64,000 nucleotides of DNA from Monoplex corrugatus (Eukaryota; Mollusca; Gastropoda; Littorinimorpha; Ranellidae). A model generated the notes under the pieces. That model made no database searches, was not told the DNA's origin, and was given only the letters and a program-made list of their open reading frames with translations. The stretch is taken from contig JAPXFY010000021.1 in assembly GCA_030674185.1 (NCBI GenBank), forward strand, positions 72,670,721 through 72,734,720, read 5' to 3'. Every line of letters begins with the position of its first letter. Position 1 is the first letter of the stretch. Below are positions 48,638 to 58,554 of this stretch, one piece after another. A program made the position numbers and the translations under genes.

Positions 48638-49495
48638 TTATGCCCTCCGGTCCTCTGCTTTGTGCGGATTGAGTGTTTGTAGAAGTTTATGGATACCATT
48701 ACATGTTATGTTAAGGTCAACAGCTGATGGGTACGTGCCACTCATGCTGCACTGCTCCTTGAATTCTTCAGCACTGGGACTTGATTTCTGTGAGAATGCC
48801 GACTGAAACTGTTTATTCAGAATAGTTGCTTGATCAGTGGGATTTGCATGCAACAAGCCATTACTTCTCAACGGTGATATTCCGTTGGAATCTGTCCTCT
48901 TGTGTTTTATGTACGTCCAGAATGTTTTAAGTCCACTACACTGATTATCTTCCTCCTGTGGTGACACTATACTGTCTATATATTTCCAGTATGCCCTCCT
49001 GAGCTCTTTCTGAACAAGTGCTGTTATTTCCTTAAGGCGTACGTTATCCTGTGTATTACCCGACTTCTTCTGACGCTTGTATAGCCTGTCTCTTTTCTGG
49101 ATGAGCTTTTTCATACCTGGTGATATCCATAGTAGATTATCCCTAATCTTACACACTTTATGTGGTATATGATTCTTAATACCGGTCTCGAGGCTAGATT
49201 TGAAATAATTCCACATATCGTTTACATCCTTTTCCGTTTTGTCCATTTCTCTGATATTATCATGAACAGTTTCCATGTCCTCTTTTAACGTATCCCAATT
49301 GGCCTTCTTGTAAAGGGGAACAGTTCGGGGTTTCTGGGTGTTCTTGAGTGCGGCAGTGCCTAATTCTGCAAACACAATATCGTGATCAGATATTCCTGGT
49401 ATAGTTTCCACTCTGTTAAACTTTAAGGGGTGGTTTGTAACAATCAAGTCCAAGGCACACACCAGAGACAGAATAAATAGACTATGCAGCAACAT
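48638..49495 (-). pseudogene. LINE ORF2 fragment: endonuclease end and pre-RT region
   Basis: Starts with LDLIVTNHP, and PGISDHDIVF holds the SDH motif of the APE endonuclease. It then has the linker region common before the reverse transcriptase (KRDRLYKRQKKSG, TFWTYIKHKR). The frame ends at HKAEDRRA because one base is missing where HKA-x-GPEGIKP would be expected. The 5' part of the endonuclease is absent. Confidence 0.85.
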
Positions 49496-49500
49496 ACTAC

Positions 49501-50103
49501 CTGCACAGTGTGGAGAAAAAAGCGTGCATAGAATATTTGAAAAAAAAAATCGTTATATTGAAGAAGGTTGGGGGGGGGGGGGGGGGGGGAGGAAAAAACA
49601 GGAAGAAGCAAACAAAATCATGACAGTAAAATGAAAGGTGCCCACAGAATTTGCTTCTGTTTTATTCTGTGAAGGTCTGGTCTGAAGTTCCTGGGAGAAG
49701 AACAAAAATTCACCAGAAGAAATGGGGACAGAATCTTTGAGTTTGTGTAGTTTATCAACCATGACAAAATCAGTACCAGCCTACAGTCTCAGAACCATGA
49801 CAGGCGTATCATCATGTGTCAGTTAGGATCTGATGTATCCAACTCTTTCACTCCCTCACACTGTCTTCCAGCTTACAGGGTTATAGTGACCTATGTGCCA
49901 GTCCAGTTTTGTACATTCCAAAATCAATTTTATGACGAGTTGTATGTCAGTGTCCGTCCTTTCCATTTTACAGTTACCAATTACAGTAAACATGTTTTTG
50001 TATAGGCAGACTTTTGTGATGATATTATGTTAACTTCAGCTCATAATTTGAAAATGTGTTAGTCGTTTTATGGTGGGATTTCTTTGCCTGCATTTTGAAA
50101 TGC
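49501..50103. other. Unique sequence with a long G run
   Basis: A G homopolymer of more than 20 bases (one A interruption) at about 49568-49593. Short frames at 49553-49762 and 49814-50005 have no splice or homology support. Confidence 0.5.
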
Positions 50104-50250
50104 TTTGTCTTTGCTTTCTTAAATATAGTTTGTAATTTTTTAGAATAATTTTCTTTGTCTTTGCTTTCTTAAATATAGTTTGTAATTTTTTAGAATAATT
50201 TTCTTTGTCTTTGTTTTCTTAAATATAGTTTGTAATTTTTTAGAATAAAT
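50104..50250. repeat. 50-bp tandem repeat, three copies
   Basis: Almost three units of 50 bp with seed TTTGTCTTTGCTTTCTTAAA and tail AGAATAATTTTC. Confidence 0.93.
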
Positions 50251-50938
50251 TTTTGCTGTGGTTGTAATTTTTTGAAATAAATTTTTACTATATACTCCAT
50301 AAATGTGGATGGTGTTTATTCCTAATTGAAAGATTGGAAGTGTGTATTTTTTGTGTAAAAATAAGTTTTAGTTGAAAATTATCATGACGCACACAAACAC
50401 GCACAAGCTCAAAAAGCGCTATAAGTTATGCAAATGGTATGCAAGTTATATGAATGATACATGTGTGTCTCCCCCCTCCGTCCTGCTTGGTCGCCGGCAT
50501 TTTTCCTGGTTATGAATAACGGCCTTGTGCTGTGGGTGTTGCAAGCTGTGAACAGTCTTTTCTTTCCCTTCTGTCTTGTGCCACATTCAAGCTGTTTTTC
50601 TGTCATTTCCTTTGTCTGCCCAACAGTCTCACCCTTTCATTCCTTCACCTTTGTCCATCAGTCTCCTTTAGTTTGTGGGTGGATAGGTTGAGGAAGTGAA
50701 AGGGTTAATTCACCTTTCTTGTTTTCAAACTCGCCTTTGTTCATCTTCATCTTTCCCTTTTTCTTGTTACGTATGAAGCTGATAAATGGAACGGGATGCT
50801 GGTGACTCTAGCAATGCGTCTGGAAGCAACAAAACTGCCACTTCTGTTGGTTCTTTGCCAACCTCTGTATGGTATCTCGGGTGTTTCAAGGTTCTACTAT
50901 TCATTGCCAGGTGTTGTTGAGTCTGCCTCTACCGCTTG
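50251..50938. other. Unique sequence, possible short exon
   Basis: 50786-50899 could encode MERDAGDSSNASGSNKTATS then VGSLPTSVWYLGCFK, ending at AAG|GTTCTA. It is protein-like but has a weak acceptor (ACGTATGAAG) and no partner. A GGATAGG...AAGGGTTAA motif at 50680-50708 resembles one at 9420-9480. Confidence 0.3.
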
Positions 50939-51982
50939 TTCCTTTGGCTGTCCAGTGAAGGGCGGTCCTGGCTGTCCAGGGAAGGGCGGTCCTGGCTGTC
51001 CAGTGAAGGGCGGTCCTGGCTGTCCAGTGAAGGGCAGTCAAGGCTGTCTGGTGAAGGGCGGTCCTGGCTGTCCAGTGAAGGGCGGTCCTGGCTGTCCAGT
51101 GAAGGGCGGTCCTGGCTGTCCAGTGAAGGGCGGTCCTGGCTGTCCAGTGAAGGGCGGTCCTGGCTGTCCAGTGAAGGGCGGTCCTGGCTGTCCAGGGAAG
51201 GGCGGTCCTGGCTGTCCAGGGAAGGGCGGTCCTGGCTGTGCAGTGAAGGGCGGTCCTGGCTGTCCAGTGAAGGGCAGTCCTGGCTGTCCAGTGAAGGGCG
51301 GTCCTGGCTGTCCAGGGAAGGGCGGTCCTGGCTGTCCAGTGAAGGGTGGTCCTGGCTGTCCAGGGAAGGGCTGTCCAGTGAAGGGCGGTCCTGGCTGTCC
51401 AGTGAAGGGCGGTCCTGGCTGTCCAGGGAAGGGCTGTCCAGTGAAGGGCGGTCCTGGCTGTCTAGTGAAGGGCTGTCCTGGCTGTCTGGTGAAGGGCGGT
51501 CCTGGCTGTCCAGTGAAGGGCGGTCCTGGCTGTCCAGTGAAGGGCTGTCCTGGCTGTCCAGTGAAGGGCTGTCCTGGCTGTCCAGTGAAGGGCAGTCCTG
51601 GCTGTCCGGTGAAGGGCAGTCCTGGCTGCCTGGTGAAGGGCTGTCCTGGCTGTCCAGTGAAGGGCGGTCCTGGCTGTCCAGTGAAGGGCGGTCCTGGCTG
51701 TCCGGTGAAGGGCAGTCCTGGCTGCCGGTGAAGGGCAGTCCTGACTGTCCAGTGAAGGGCGGTCCTGGCTGTCCAGTGAAGGGCGGTCCTGGATGTTCAG
51801 TGAAGGGCGGTCCTGGCTGTCCAGTGAAGGGCTGTCCTGGCTGTCGGTGAAGGGCGGTCCTGGCTGTCCGGTGAAGGGCGGTCCTGGCTGTCCAGTGAAG
51901 GGCTGTCCTGGCTGTCCGGTGAAGGGCGGTCCTGGCTGTCCGGTGAAGGGCTGTCCTGGCTGTCCGGTGAAGGGCGGTCCTG
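50939..51982. repeat. 24-bp GC-rich minisatellite
   Basis: About 43 units of 24 bp with seed GGCTGTCCAGTGAAGGGCGG then TCCT; variant units have 15-16 bp insert/deletion forms (AAGGGCTGTCCAG). The period is a multiple of three, and five of six frames stay largely open, giving [16 protein letters not shown] and SPDSQDRP repeats. The plus frame of 311 codons (50796-51731) has no codon-level sign of selection that I can see, so I do not call a protein. GC content contrasts sharply with the AT-rich surroundings. Confidence 0.96.
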
Positions 51983-52937
51983 GAACTTATCTGCTCTCTG
52001 CCAATGATGTGCTGAATCCATTTCCATCGTGTCGTCTTTTCATGATGATAGCGCTCATACTGTCTTGATTGTTTTGGGCAACTAGTTGTCGATTGGAGAT
52101 GGCATTGGGCCGAAGGTTTGTATGGTTTTTCGGAAGTTCTTTATGTGGAAGGTTGATAGTTTGATAAGGCCGCTTTATCATTTCGTTGACAGTTTGACAA
52201 GATCACTTTCTCATTTCAATCATTCTCTCTGTTCACACTTCAGCGAACTTGGGTTTTTTGATCACTTCTAGGTTTAGTAGTGTATTCAAGTCTGAATGGT
52301 CTGTGATGTCTTGGGATTTTGTTCGTTTGTTTGTATTTATTTAGTCAGCTTTAGTTTCGGAGGGAAAATTATGGGTTCGGTTGAATTAATTTGACATTCT
52401 TGAATTTTTGAACATTACGAGGGGTTTATCTAGGCTCTGGAGCACATTTAGGTAGGTTACAAAACGGAGGTCGGCCGGGCTGACAGAAGTGGATATTCAT
52501 TGTGCATACATCCCGTGACTGACAAAGGAATGAGTAAATAATACATGAGTGGTTCTGAGTAATCCACTGGAGCAACATTCACACGTTGACAAGCTTACCA
52601 AGGAGGGAGTCGATGATAGAGAAACCAGAAGAAATGGGTTGAATACGAATTCTTGATTTGTTTAATCTCTGTTTATGTGGTCAAAGTCAATTAAACACAT
52701 ATATATATGTTAATAATATATGTGGTACTATAAATTGACAGCAATGGCTGATAGGCTGTAATTAAATACGGCTAGCTGTCATAAAAGCATATCAAAAACT
52801 CGAGTCATCAATTGTTGAAAATCTGTAAGCGATGGGCTGAATAATTGTGTATTGTTAGGAAAAGAACATTTTATGATGCTAAGTATAATTACAAGAAGAT
52901 CATATCTTGGAGATAGAATACAGAAATGTTGTTTACA
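51983..52937. other. Unique sequence
   Basis: No gene recognised. An imperfect palindrome CACATATATATATG/TATATGTGG lies at 52697-52726. Confidence 0.4.
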
Positions 52938-52989
52938 CAGTTTTACATACATCTATGTCCATTTTTACCATTTGTTACGATGGACAATT
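52938..52989 (+). repeat. Left flanking direct repeat of the 43-bp array
   Basis: CAGTTTTACATACATCTATG and TTACGATGGACAATTC recur, slightly diverged, at 54735-54793 on the other side of the array, in the same orientation. Confidence 0.8.
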
Positions 52990-54732
52990 CTAATGAGATT
53001 CAGAAAGTATAACAACAACAATTTATAACATGAAAGTGAGATTCCAGAAAGATATACAACAATTTATAACTGAAAGTGAGATTTCCAGAAAGATAACAAC
53101 AACAATTTATAACTGAAAGTGAGATTCCAGAAAGCATAACAACAACATTTATAACTGAAAGTGAGATTCCAGAAGCATAACAACAATTTATAACTGAAAG
53201 TGAGATTTCCAGAAAGTATAACAACAACAATTTATAATGAAAGTGAGATTCCAGAAAGTATAACAACAATTATAACTGAAGTGAGATTCCAGAAAGTATA
53301 ACAACAATTTATAACTGAAGTGAGATTCCAGAAAGTATAACAACAATTTTACTGAAAGTGAGATTTCCAGAAAGTATAACAACTTATACTGAGTAGATCA
53401 GAAACAACAATTTATAACTGAAAGTGAGATTCCAGAAAGTATAACAATTTATAACTGAAAGTGAGATTCCAGAAAGCATAAACAACAATTTATAACAAAG
53501 TGAGATTCCAGAAAGCATAACAACAACAATTTATAACTGAAAGTGAGATTCCAGAAAGTATAACAACAATTTATAACAAAGTGAGATTCCAGAAAGTATA
53601 ACAACAACAATTTATAACTGAAAGTGAGATTCCAGAAAGATAACAACAACAATTTATAACTGAAAGTGAGATTCCAGAAAGTATAACAACAACAATTTAT
53701 AACTGAAAGTGAGATTCCAGAAAGTATAACAACATTATAACTGAAATGGATTATAAACACACATTAATGAAAGTGAGATTCCAGAAAGTATAACAACAAC
53801 AATTTATAACTGAAAGTGAGATTCCAGAAAGTATAACAACAACAATTTATAACAAAGTGAGATTCCAGAAAGTATAACAACAACATTTATAACAAAGTGA
53901 GATTCCAGAAAGTATACAACAACATTTATAACAAAGTGAGATTCCAGAAAGTATAACAACAACAATTTATAACTGAAAGTGAGATTCCAGAAAGTATAAC
54001 AACAACAATTTATAACTGAAAGTGGAATTCCAGAAAGTATAACAACAATTTATAACAAGTGAGATTCCAGAAAGTTAACAACAACAATTTATAACAAAGT
54101 GAGATTCAGAAAGTATAAAACAATTTATAACTGAAAGTGAGATTCCAGAAGTATAACAACAATTCTATACAAGTGAGATTCCAGAAAGTATAACAACAAC
54201 AATTTATAACTGAAAGTGAGATTCCAGAAAGTATAACAACAACAATTTATAACTGAAAGTGAGATTCCAGAAAGTATAACAACAATTTATAACTGAAAGT
54301 GAGATTCCAGAAAGTATAACAACAATTTATAACTGAAAGTGAGATTTCCAGAAAGTATAACAACAACAATTTATAACTGAAAGTGAGATTCCAGAAAGTA
54401 TAACAATTTATAACTGAAAGTGAGATTCCAGAAAGTATAACAACAACAATTTATAACAAAGTGAGATTCCAGAAGTATAACAACAACAATTTATAACTGA
54501 AAGTGAGATTCCAGAAAGTATAACAACAATTTATAACTGAAAGTGAGATTCCAGAAAGTATAACAACAATTTATAACTGAAAATGAGATTAAAGAAAGTA
54601 TAACAATTTATAACAAAGTGAGATTCCAGAAAGTATAACAACAATTTATAACAAAGTGAGATTCCAGAAAGTATAACAACAACAATTTATAACTGAAAGT
54701 GAGATAAAGAAAGTACAACATCAACAATTCAT
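52990..54732. repeat. 43-bp minisatellite array
   Basis: About 41 units of roughly 37-43 bp, seed AAAGTGAGATTCCAGAAAGT then ATAACAACAACAATTTATAA. Lengths vary by AAC steps and small deletions. Minus-strand frames (LESHFHYKLLLLYF-like) are artefacts. Confidence 0.96.
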
Positions 54733-54734
54733 AC

Positions 54735-54793
54735 AGTTTTACACACATTTATGTCTGGTTTTTAACCCATTCTTTACGATGGACAATTCAGAG
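54735..54793 (+). repeat. Right flanking direct repeat of the 43-bp array
   Basis: CAGTTTTACACACATTTATG and TTTACGATGGACAATTCAGA match the left flank at 52938-52989 in direct orientation. Confidence 0.8.
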
Positions 54794-55078
54794 TAAGAAT
54801 AAAGACGTTATAACATCAAAACGCTGAAACACTGTTTTAAGGTCTGGAGGTGTGTGTGTTGTGTGCGGGGAGAAATAAGCTATTCAACTGAGCAATAGCT
54901 ATTTAATACACACATTCACACTGTTATAGATTGAACAGCTAGTAAGAGAGGACACTCTTACAGAACAAATCAAAATGCTAAAAATATTGTGTCTTGTGAT
55001 ATTGGGCATTTAACCTTATGATGTCCTTTGTGGAATTCAAAATGACACTGCTCTTGGCGCTTTCCCAGACACCACACA
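54794..55078. other. Unique sequence
   Basis: No gene recognised; contains a short GT tract near 54850. Confidence 0.4.
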
Positions 55079-55094
55079 GTATTTTGCAGTTTTT

Positions 55095-55549
55095 GTTGTT
55101 GTGTTTTTTGTTGGTCTCATTTTCTACGCCACTTTAATGGCCACAGAAGCTGGAACAGTTTTTACTATGCGATGATGATGATGATGTCGATGTGGATGAT
55201 ATCATGATGCTATAGAGTTCCATCTAGGATTGAGACTGCGTGACAGGGTTGTACTCTACGCTTACTATCATAATATATCCTGGCGTCAACCAGGCCCGAG
55301 AGATACAGACACCTGCGGTGTTGGTCAGAAGATTTGAGCAACACCCTCAATGACGCATCCGCGAAGTGGATGAGACTCGACCGTGTGGTTCCAGTCTTCC
55401 CAATGAGCCCATAGCACGGCCCAACTCTGGGTAGGAGCCGGTTAGAGCCGAAAAATCCAACAATGATTTTTGAAGGTACTGATGGGGATTCAAACCCACA
55501 ACCTTCCAGTCTGTAGTCCGTTGCGTTAACCACTACACCACGGCGACTG
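55095..55549 (-). mobile_element. tRNA-derived SINE with 15-bp target-site duplication
   Basis: On the minus strand the element begins at 55549 with a tRNA-like head: TGGTGTAGTGGTTAACGC (A box) and GGGTTTGAATCCCC (B box), spaced as in a tRNA gene. A unique body of about 250 bp follows, then CAT trinucleotides and a tail near 55095. The direct repeat GTATTTTGCAGTTTT flanks it at 55079-55093 and 55550-55564. A 107-codon minus frame spanning head and body is not a gene. The SINE family is not named. Confidence 0.88.
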
Positions 55550-55564
55550 GTATTTTGCAGTTTT

Positions 55565-55919
55565 AATTATCAAGATAGCAATAACCATACCTCAGTTAAA
55601 CCTTGTCAGTTATGCTACCGTAAAGATCTGCATGTCTTCAGAACAATGAGGACAGTCCGTGTGAAGTATAGGTTTTCATGCACGTGGGTCTGTCAAACCA
55701 ACAGGTAGGCCTATATTGAAGATGACGGTGAGCACCATACATAAACACTCACTCACTTCTTCACCTGTAGAAACATACTACATCATTGTGATCATGTGTA
55801 CCATGTGAAGGTTTGGCTATCACACCGGTATTTGCACAGCTGTGAGTCTGTCTGACTTTAAAAGCATCCTACATTAGAATGGATTTTAACAATAACTTAT
55901 TTATGTATTTTAAATCTTT
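55565..55919. other. Unique sequence
   Basis: No gene recognised. Confidence 0.4.
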
Positions 55920-56038
55920 TGTGTGTTTATGTGTGTATATTGTTATTCAATGTATGTTTTATGTACATGCACATACATATATATATATGTATTGTAATTT
56001 GGCATATATATATGTATATATGTTACTTTTTTTTGCAG
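55920..56038. repeat. TG/AT-rich low-complexity tract
   Basis: TGTGTGT and ATATATAT tracts ending in ACTTTTTTTTGCAG, which is a good acceptor-like sequence. Confidence 0.7.
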
Positions 56039-56247
56039 TTGATGCATAGGGTGCGGGTTAAGGCGTGTGCCATGATTATTTTCTCCATCATGGTCACAGT
56101 ACATCTAAAATTCACTGCGAACATCAGATTTCCATCAGGACCGACTTTCCAGCCTCAGCTAATCCACTGAACAACCGCAATGTACGACGTAGTTTGAATG
56201 ACCTTGAGAACTTGTGGAGGTATGGTGTAGATGTACAAATATTGTAG
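56039..56247 (+). other. Possible exon after a strong acceptor-like site
   Basis: After TTACTTTTTTTTGCAG, one frame reads LMHRVRVKACAMIIFSIMV and on to a stop at 56170. Another frame, open from about 56059, reads RRSLNDLENLWRYGVDVQIL to a stop at 56247. Both look protein-like and neither is backed by phase or homology, so I leave it as a candidate. Confidence 0.25.
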
Positions 56248-56419
56248 ACAGAAATGATCTGCTGTTCACACACAGACGTCAATATACCTGTTGTCAGATC
56301 TCTAGCTTAACAACAACTTGCCAGCATTTGTTTTAATGGTTCAAATATGAATCAATATGAAACCGAGGTCTGTACTACACAAACTGACACTGACAGCATC
56401 CTGAAAAGTAGATTATTAG

Positions 56420-56895
56420 TTTGGCTTTACCATTTTTTGTCTCATTATTATGTTTGTTGTTGTTGTGCTGGTTTGGCTTTACTGTTTTTTCCTCACACGT
56501 TTTGTTGTTGTTGTGCTGGTTAGGCTTTACTGTTTTTTCCTCACAAGTTTTTTGTTGTTGTGCTGGTTGGCTTTACTGTTTTTCCTCACAAGTTTGTTGT
56601 TGTTGTGCTGGTTAGGCTTTACTGTTTTTTCCTCACAAGTTTTGTTGTTGTTGTGCTGGTTAGGCTTTACTGTTTTTTCCTCACACGTTTTGTTGTTGTT
56701 GTGCTGGTTTGGCTTTACTGTTTTTTCCTCACACGTTTTGTTGTTGTTGTGCTGGTTTGCTTTACTGTTTTTTCCTCACACGTTTTGTTGTTGTTGTGCT
56801 GGTTTGGCTTTACTGTTTTTTCCTCACACGTTTTGTTGTTGTTGTGCTGGTTTGGCTTACTGTTTTTTCCTCACACGTTTTGTTGTGTTGTTGTT
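56420..56895. repeat. 48-bp minisatellite
   Basis: About ten units, seed TTGTGCTGGTTTGGCTTTAC then TGTTTTTTCCTCACACG and a GTT-trinucleotide run. It yields open hydrophobic frames (VVLVWLYCFFLTRF repeated), which I regard as artefacts. Confidence 0.95.
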
Positions 56896-57363
56896 GTTGT
56901 TTTTGCTTCCTGGACATACGTGTTGTGTTGCATTGCAATGTACGTTGTGATTTTTTATGTCAGCTGTTTTCTTCAAGGATACCTTTCTAGACAGCATGGG
57001 TTTAACGTCACCAGATAACACACTTCCTGTCTCATTCTTGTATATGTTTGCATGACATGAATTGGTGTGGACTTTTGACAAATTTGCCAAGGCATTTTAT
57101 GGCCATGGAACTTGGTCTGGATTGACAAATGGTGGATAGGGACAAGGTTTGGCCTCGGAGTGTGTCATTATGACGTTCTGAAGTTGACGCTGAGTGACGC
57201 ACTGCTCTTTGAGTGATGAAATCAGGCGGTCTTGAGATCAGAGACAAGTCTTAGACTTTTTAATTCTTGTCCACTTTTATGTAAGTCTTCATCCTCATAA
57301 CTTCAAATTGTCTATTCATCATCTTGCTCTACCAACATAATGCGGACATCTTCATGTCATTCA
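56896..57363 (-). other. Downstream flank of the minus-strand gene
   Basis: No gene. On the minus strand there is an ATTAAA at 57259-57264, about 100 bp past the stop at 57364, a possible weak polyadenylation signal. No AATAAA was seen on that strand in this interval. Confidence 0.35.
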
Positions 57364-58554
57364 TCAGTCTTCTTTACCCTGACTGCTCTCTCCTGCAGTA
57401 TGTGTTCTGTCTTCAGGTGGTACATTTACCTTGGGAGCACCCTTTTCTAGAGGAAAGTCTTTCTCGTGAGCACATTTCCAGATGCAAGTCTGTCTGGGAA
57501 GCACTTTTCCAGCGGTAGCTTCTTTTTGGGAGCATTCTTCAGGAGTTAGGTCGTCCTTGGAAGTACTCTTCCAGAAGTAAATCTTTCTGGGAAGCACTTT
57601 TCCAGCGGTAGCTCTCTCTTGGGAGCATTCTTCGGGAGTCAGGTCGTTCTTAGAAGAAGTAGATCCTACTCTTCCAGTAGTAAGTCTTTCTTGGAAGTAA
57701 TTTTCCAGAAGTACCTCTTTCATTGGAGCAGTCATCCAGAGGTAGTTATTTTTTTGCAGAGCATTTTCTTCTTGTGGTAGGTCTTTCTGGGTAGTGGTTG
57801 CTTCCAGTGATTGCCCTTTATTGGTAGCTATTTCTTCTGCTGGTAGTTCTTTCTTGGCAGCAGCATTTTCTTCTGGCGATAGCTCTTTTGGGGTAGCGCT
57901 TTCTTCTACTGGTAGCTCTTTCTTGGTAGTGCTTTCTTCTGCTGGCAGCTCTTTCTTGGTAGTGCTTTCTTCTGCTGGCAGCTCTTTCTTGACAGCAGTT
58001 TCTTTTGGTTTTAGTTTTTTCTTGACAAGACGTTTTCTTGGTGGTATCTTTCTCTGGAATGTTTTGGCTGAGAGCTCCGAATAGTGTTCGTCTTCTGGCG
58101 TTGATAAACTGGAGGTGGACACGTTGCTTGGTGTGGAAAGACTGGAAGAAGAAGATGCTGCTGCCTGAAGGCCAGAAATACTAGAACCTGGAAGAGAACT
58201 CTGTGATGTACAGGCTGTGTTATTCCCATCTGAACCCGGCTGGTTTTCACTTCCTTGGTTGTTGTTCATTGAAGTGTTTATTTCTTCTGGGTCTGAGAAA
58301 ACTGTACTCATTCGGCTTCCTGCAATACCAGGAGGGATTTCGTCAGGTCCTCCATCGAGGCTTTCGTCTGGTGTCAGTGTAGATGTGTTTCTGTTGCCCC
58401 GTGTTTGCCAGTCTGTCTTTTCTCTTTTTTCTTTTGGCTGACGTTTGTCTTGTCTGGTTCTGTTTGTTGAGCGATTTCCGTTTTTCATGTTTACTCTGAG
58501 GATTGTTCTGATTTGGAATTTTTGTCTCCCTGTTCCATTTTTGTCTTGATGCAC
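57364..58554 (-). CDS. Large unknown minus-strand gene, segment 5 (C-terminal end)
   Basis: About 396 codons to the stop at 57364. Basic start (RQPKEKREKTD), Ser-rich linker (ASSSSSLSTPSNVSTSSLST), a Lys-rich patch (RKRLVKKKLKPKE) and then repeats of KKELPAEEST (57830-58010). A further repeat pair follows in which NDLTPEECSQERATAGKVLP recurs as DDLTPEECSQKEATAGKVLP (57500-57650). The pattern is of a disordered scaffold-like or repetitive protein. Function unknown. Confidence 0.6.
   Translation of the reverse strand: MHQDKNGTGRQKFQIRTILRVNMKNGNRSTNRTRQDKRQPKEKREKTDWQTRGNRNTSTLTPDESLDGGPDEIPPGIAGSRMSTVFSDPEEINTSMNNNQGSENQPGSDGNNTACTSQSSLPGSSISGLQAAASSSSSLSTPSNVSTSSLSTPEDEHYSELSAKTFQRKIPPRKRLVKKKLKPKETAVKKELPAEESTTKKELPAEESTTKKELPVEESATPKELSPEENAAAKKELPAEEIATNKGQSLEATTTQKDLPQEENALQKNNYLWMTAPMKEVLLENYFQERLTTGRVGSTSSKNDLTPEECSQERATAGKVLPRKIYFWKSTSKDDLTPEECSQKEATAGKVLPRQTCIWKCAHEKDFPLEKGAPKVNVPPEDRTHTAGESSQGKED
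57820..58015 (-). repeat. 30-36-bp coding repeat (KKELPAEE)
   Basis: Six or seven units encoding variants of TTKKELPAEES, all in frame on the minus strand, within segment 5. Confidence 0.88.

Larger units (their letters stand above)
47095..49500 (-). mobile_element. CR1/jockey-like LINE, 5'-truncated and decayed
   Basis: A minus-strand element of about 2.4 kb: the end of an APE-type endonuclease, then reverse transcriptase, then a C-terminal domain and a 3' tail of GAACCAGAACCAGAAGAACC type next to the 53-bp array. It carries frame breaks near 48640 and 47810 and a nonsense codon at 47350-47352, after which the frame continues (HTIREWNALPPEIVSLKT) to a natural stop at 47209. Not autonomous. 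Confidence 0.88.

Noticed and set aside
55210..55533. A 107-codon minus-strand frame
   Set aside because: It spans the tRNA-like head and body of the SINE, bounded by target-site duplications.
56421..57018. Multi-pass membrane-like frames (VVVLVWLYCFFLTRF)
   Set aside because: Generated by the 48-bp T/G-rich minisatellite in all three plus frames.
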